From: Mailhella sp.
GTDB taxonomy: Bacteria > Desulfobacterota > Desulfovibrionia > Desulfovibrionales > Desulfovibrionaceae
Assembly: GCA_017940105.1 (NCBI GenBank)
Contig: JAGAZG010000008.1
Location: 1 to 6,370 of the forward strand
Length of the DNA: 6,370 nucleotides
Direction: 5' to 3'
Positions within the stretch are counted from its first letter, which is position 1. Every line of letters begins with the position of its first letter. The position numbers and the translations under genes are program-made. Shown here piece after piece: positions 3,894 to 6,370 of this stretch. The notes beneath the pieces were generated by a model. That model was not told the origin of the DNA and did no database searches. It worked only from the letters and a program-made list of their open reading frames with translations.

Positions 3894-6370
3894 ATGAGCG
3901 CGATATTTGCAAAAGAAAACAAAGATCAAGCCGCTGCTTCCGCAGCCATCCTGCCGGATTTGAATAATCTTGATCCGCTTTTGCTCGGGGCTGAAGACAG
4001 GCTGCTGATTCTGCTTGCGTCGGCAGCGCACTTTGACGGAAAAATATCGCCGGAAGCATGGCGTGTTGCGACGGGCATCCTGCATGAAGTTTTCGATCCC
4101 GAAGAGCAGGATTGCGCTGGTTGCTCCCCGTCTTTCTCATCCATCCAAGCAAAATTTCATGCCGCCTTGCTTCTTGAGCCTGTTGCGCCATCAGGATTTG
4201 CTTCAGACAAAGCTTTATTAAATGCTTTTTCTGCATTGCCGAAAAAAAAGGCGGAGGCATTCCGCAACGGTATTGCCGAACTGTGCCCTGCATATGCCGT
4301 TGCTCTTGTCGTTCCTCAGAAGGATCAGGGTGAAAATTCGCCTTCAGCAAAAGATTTTTTCAGAAAAAACCTGCGCTTGCCTGGGGTTTCTCCGTCTGCT
4401 CCTGCAGAAGAAGGACATTCTGTCATTATGGATAACGGGTTGGCTGTATCCCGCGCCAGCGACCAGTCGGTTTTTCCCGCGGTATTCAAAAAAAGCCTTT
4501 CCGGTCTTGAAAGCATGGCTAAAAATGCCGCCGGCCCTTATCACTGGGCCGCACGGTATTTTAAAGAAATGGATGTGCTGCGTCTGTTTTCACAGGCGGA
4601 CAGGCAGAAAGAGCCCATGCGCGTACCAGATGCCTTTGCGGACACATCTCAGGCTGTTCAGGCTCTTGAACGGTCTGCCCTTGGCGCAGGCAGCATTGAC
4701 CTTTTTCAGTATGCTGCTGATTTTCGGCATCTCATGCAGGAACAGCCGTATACCGTTGTCATTGTCGGTGAGGGAAAGCGAGGCAAGAGCTCTCTTGTCA
4801 ATGCCCTTCTGGGTAAAGATGTTTCGCCTGTGCGTGAGTCGGTAGCGGCGACAGCCACTGTCGTTAAATTCCGCTGGGGTGAGAGTTTCAGGGGCAGAGT
4901 CCACTATATGCAGGATAGTGAAAAGCAGAGGCTTGACCTGCTTTTTGCCCGTAAGGCAGGAGAGTTCGCCGCATCTGCCGATGGCGAGGATGGCGGAGAA
5001 GAAACAGGAGAATGGGTAGGTTCCGCTGAGGAACTGAAGCCGCACCTGACAGACAGCGTCAACGGCAAAAAACGTTTTGTGTCTTTTGCAGAAGTTGAAC
5101 TGCCTGCCGATATTCTTCGCAATGGGACGGTACTTGTGGATACGCCTGGATTGAACGCCACGGTTGACGTCCAGAACTTTCTTGCTTACCAGGCCAGCCT
5201 TGACGCTGACTGCCTTGTCCTGGTCATGGATGCCCGCAGGCCAGAATCGGCGTCTGAGGCCGAGCTTGTGCATCTTCTTGCCGGAACGGGCAGGGCGGCC
5301 AGCCTTGTAGGCGTGGTCACCGGCATCGACAGGCTCAACGAAAAAGCCAGCGCAGACAAGGCTATGGCCGAAGCCCGCGGGCTCCTTAACGCAGCGTCTG
5401 CAGAAGGCATTACGGTGATCGACGTATTGGATATCAATGCTAGGGAAGCCATGGCTAAACGCTGCAGCGTCGTTTCATGGGGCGGCGGAAAGGATTTTCA
5501 AAAGCTGTACAAACTTATTTCTGCCGGGCGCCATGAAAATGCTGTTCCTGAAAATGATCTTGCCCTTCGAGTGATCCAGAAAGGTGAAGAACTGGTGCGC
5601 ATGGCCAGGGAAAGCGCGCCCGCTTTGCTGCAAAAAGAAATGGCTGCCATCCCCGATGTCCAGCATGACATGTTTTTGACTTCGCACCGTGACCGCCTGC
5701 GCAAGGTGCTTGCACACAGCGTTAAACAGGCTCAGAACGTCGCTGCATCTGCCTCTGATGATATAGAGGCATGGCGCAGGGAACAGGTGCGCTCGCTTGA
5801 CAAGTGGGAAGAAACAACAGTTATGCGCATCATGGATGCTGCAGGAAAATATGCTGATCAGCTTGGCTCTCCTGCCATGTTCAATGCAAAAAAATGGAAG
5901 GATTTCAACGAACATACGGTGGTTGAAATCGCGCATGATTCCCTTAAGGAACTTTTGGCAGAAAGGCGCAGCCTCCAGCGTGACTGGAATGAAAAGCTCC
6001 GCAGGTTCAGCGGGGAATTGCGGGAAATTTCTGTGCATTGCCTTGACGCCGTCATGGTTGAAGACAGCGAGCTGACTTCAATAAACGAAATTTCGCTCAG
6101 CCGTATGCAATGGATGGTCAAGGCCAACGATCTGCTGAAAAAAATCACGCTGGTAGGAGCCGGAGCGGCATTGCGCGGCATTGGAGGAGCAGGTGTCGGA
6201 CTGGCCATAGGAGGACTTGGATGGTGGGCTGCATTGCCTGTAGCCATTGCTGGCGGCGTTATCTGGATGATGCGGCGCGTCGGCGACCCGCAAAAGTGCC
6301 GCGTACATTTTTTAAAGGCAAAAGAAGAATCCATACGCTCTTGGGCCTCAAAGCAAAAGAAGAACATCCA
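3894..6370 (+). CDS. Dynamin-family GTPase with TerB-like N-terminal region, C-terminus beyond window
   Basis: The frame is open from ATG 3894 to the right edge: 825 codons with no stop. An AAGGTG ribosome site (3880-3885) lies 8 nt upstream. GTPase motifs are: P-loop GEGKRGKS at 292-299 followed by SLVNALLG; switch threonines T320 and T322 in VAATATVVKF; DTPGLN at 416-421. At the G4 position TGID (476-479) replaces TKxD. The spacing from G2 to G3 is long and includes an acidic stretch at about 362-373. Residues about 510-750 look helical, as in dynamin stalks. A glycine-rich hydrophobic segment (753-793), flanked by basic residues, is a likely membrane-binding or inserting element. Residues 35-70 (DRLLILLASAAHFDGKIS...) resemble the helical TerB-type fold, and residues 80-285 are unassigned. 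Bacterial dynamin-like proteins remodel or protect membranes and some act in phage defence. The specific role here is unknown. It stands alone after the pyk terminator, and any downstream partner is out of view. Confidence 0.85.
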   Translation, partial: MSAIFAKENKDQAAASAAILPDLNNLDPLLLGAEDRLLILLASAAHFDGKISPEAWRVATGILHEVFDPEEQDCAGCSPSFSSIQAKFHAALLLEPVAPSGFASDKALLNAFSALPKKKAEAFRNGIAELCPAYAVALVVPQKDQGENSPSAKDFFRKNLRLPGVSPSAPAEEGHSVIMDNGLAVSRASDQSVFPAVFKKSLSGLESMAKNAAGPYHWAARYFKEMDVLRLFSQADRQKEPMRVPDAFADTSQAVQALERSALGAGSIDLFQYAADFRHLMQEQPYTVVIVGEGKRGKSSLVNALLGKDVSPVRESVAATATVVKFRWGESFRGRVHYMQDSEKQRLDLLFARKAGEFAASADGEDGGEETGEWVGSAEELKPHLTDSVNGKKRFVSFAEVELPADILRNGTVLVDTPGLNATVDVQNFLAYQASLDADCLVLVMDARRPESASEAELVHLLAGTGRAASLVGVVTGIDRLNEKASADKAMAEARGLLNAASAEGITVIDVLDINAREAMAKRCSVVSWGGGKDFQKLYKLISAGRHENAVPENDLALRVIQKGEELVRMARESAPALLQKEMAAIPDVQHDMFLTSHRDRLRKVLAHSVKQAQNVAASASDDIEAWRREQVRSLDKWEETTVMRIMDAAGKYADQLGSPAMFNAKKWKDFNEHTVVEIAHDSLKELLAERRSLQRDWNEKLRRFSGELREISVHCLDAVMVEDSELTSINEISLSRMQWMVKANDLLKKITLVGAGAALRGIGGAGVGLAIGGLGWWAALPVAIAGGVIWMMRRVGDPQKCRVHFLKAKEESIRSWASKQKKNI

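Noticed and set aside
4222..4845. 207-codon plus-strand open frame inside the dynamin-like gene
   Set aside because: It lies in another frame of the GTPase coding region, its product shows no motif, and it has no good ribosome site. The overlapping frame carries the P-loop and is open for 825 codons.
4590..5273. 227-codon minus-strand open frame
   Set aside because: It is antisense to the GTPase domain with no recognisable protein motif, so it is a shadow of the real codon pattern.
5475..6038. 187-codon minus-strand open frame
   Set aside because: Antisense to the GTPase stalk region, with no family signature and no ribosome site or operon context.

Overview
The window reads as bacterial chromosome, most likely a Desulfovibrio-type sulfate reducer (Desulfobacterota, formerly Deltaproteobacteria). 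This rests on the style of the MraZ and RsmH proteins, a pyruvate kinase gene set divergently next to mraZ, and roughly balanced base composition. The taxonomic call is inference from memory of such gene arrangements, not a search result. I see no tRNA, rRNA, CRISPR array, insertion sequence or phage gene.

Left part (1-2152, minus strand): the start of a division and cell wall (dcw) cluster, read right to left as mraZ, rsmH, ftsL and ftsI (the last cut by the left edge). The genes are tightly packed: 8 nt between mraZ and rsmH, a 4-nt ATGA overlap between rsmH and ftsL, and 9 nt between ftsL and ftsI. They look like one transcript. Just upstream of mraZ, four TGG-type boxes at exact 10-bp spacing form a likely MraZ operator.

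Middle (2153-3864): a divergent intergenic stretch of about 225 bp, then pyk (pyruvate kinase) on the plus strand. Pyk has a strong ribosome binding site and ends in a clear intrinsic terminator. Sharing this intergenic region puts a glycolytic enzyme back to back with the division operon.

Right part (3894-6370, plus strand): one large open frame, uninterrupted for 825 codons to the window edge. It encodes a dynamin-family GTPase with P-loop, switch threonines and DTPG motif, but a TGID sequence where the TKxD guanine-recognition motif is expected. A helical N-terminal extension contains a TerB-like stretch, and a glycine-rich hydrophobic segment near the visible C-terminus is a likely membrane-insertion element. 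A promoter candidate for this gene overlaps the pyk terminator so that its transcript would start inside the hairpin. This protein is the least conventional item here. The other five genes are ordinary core genes.
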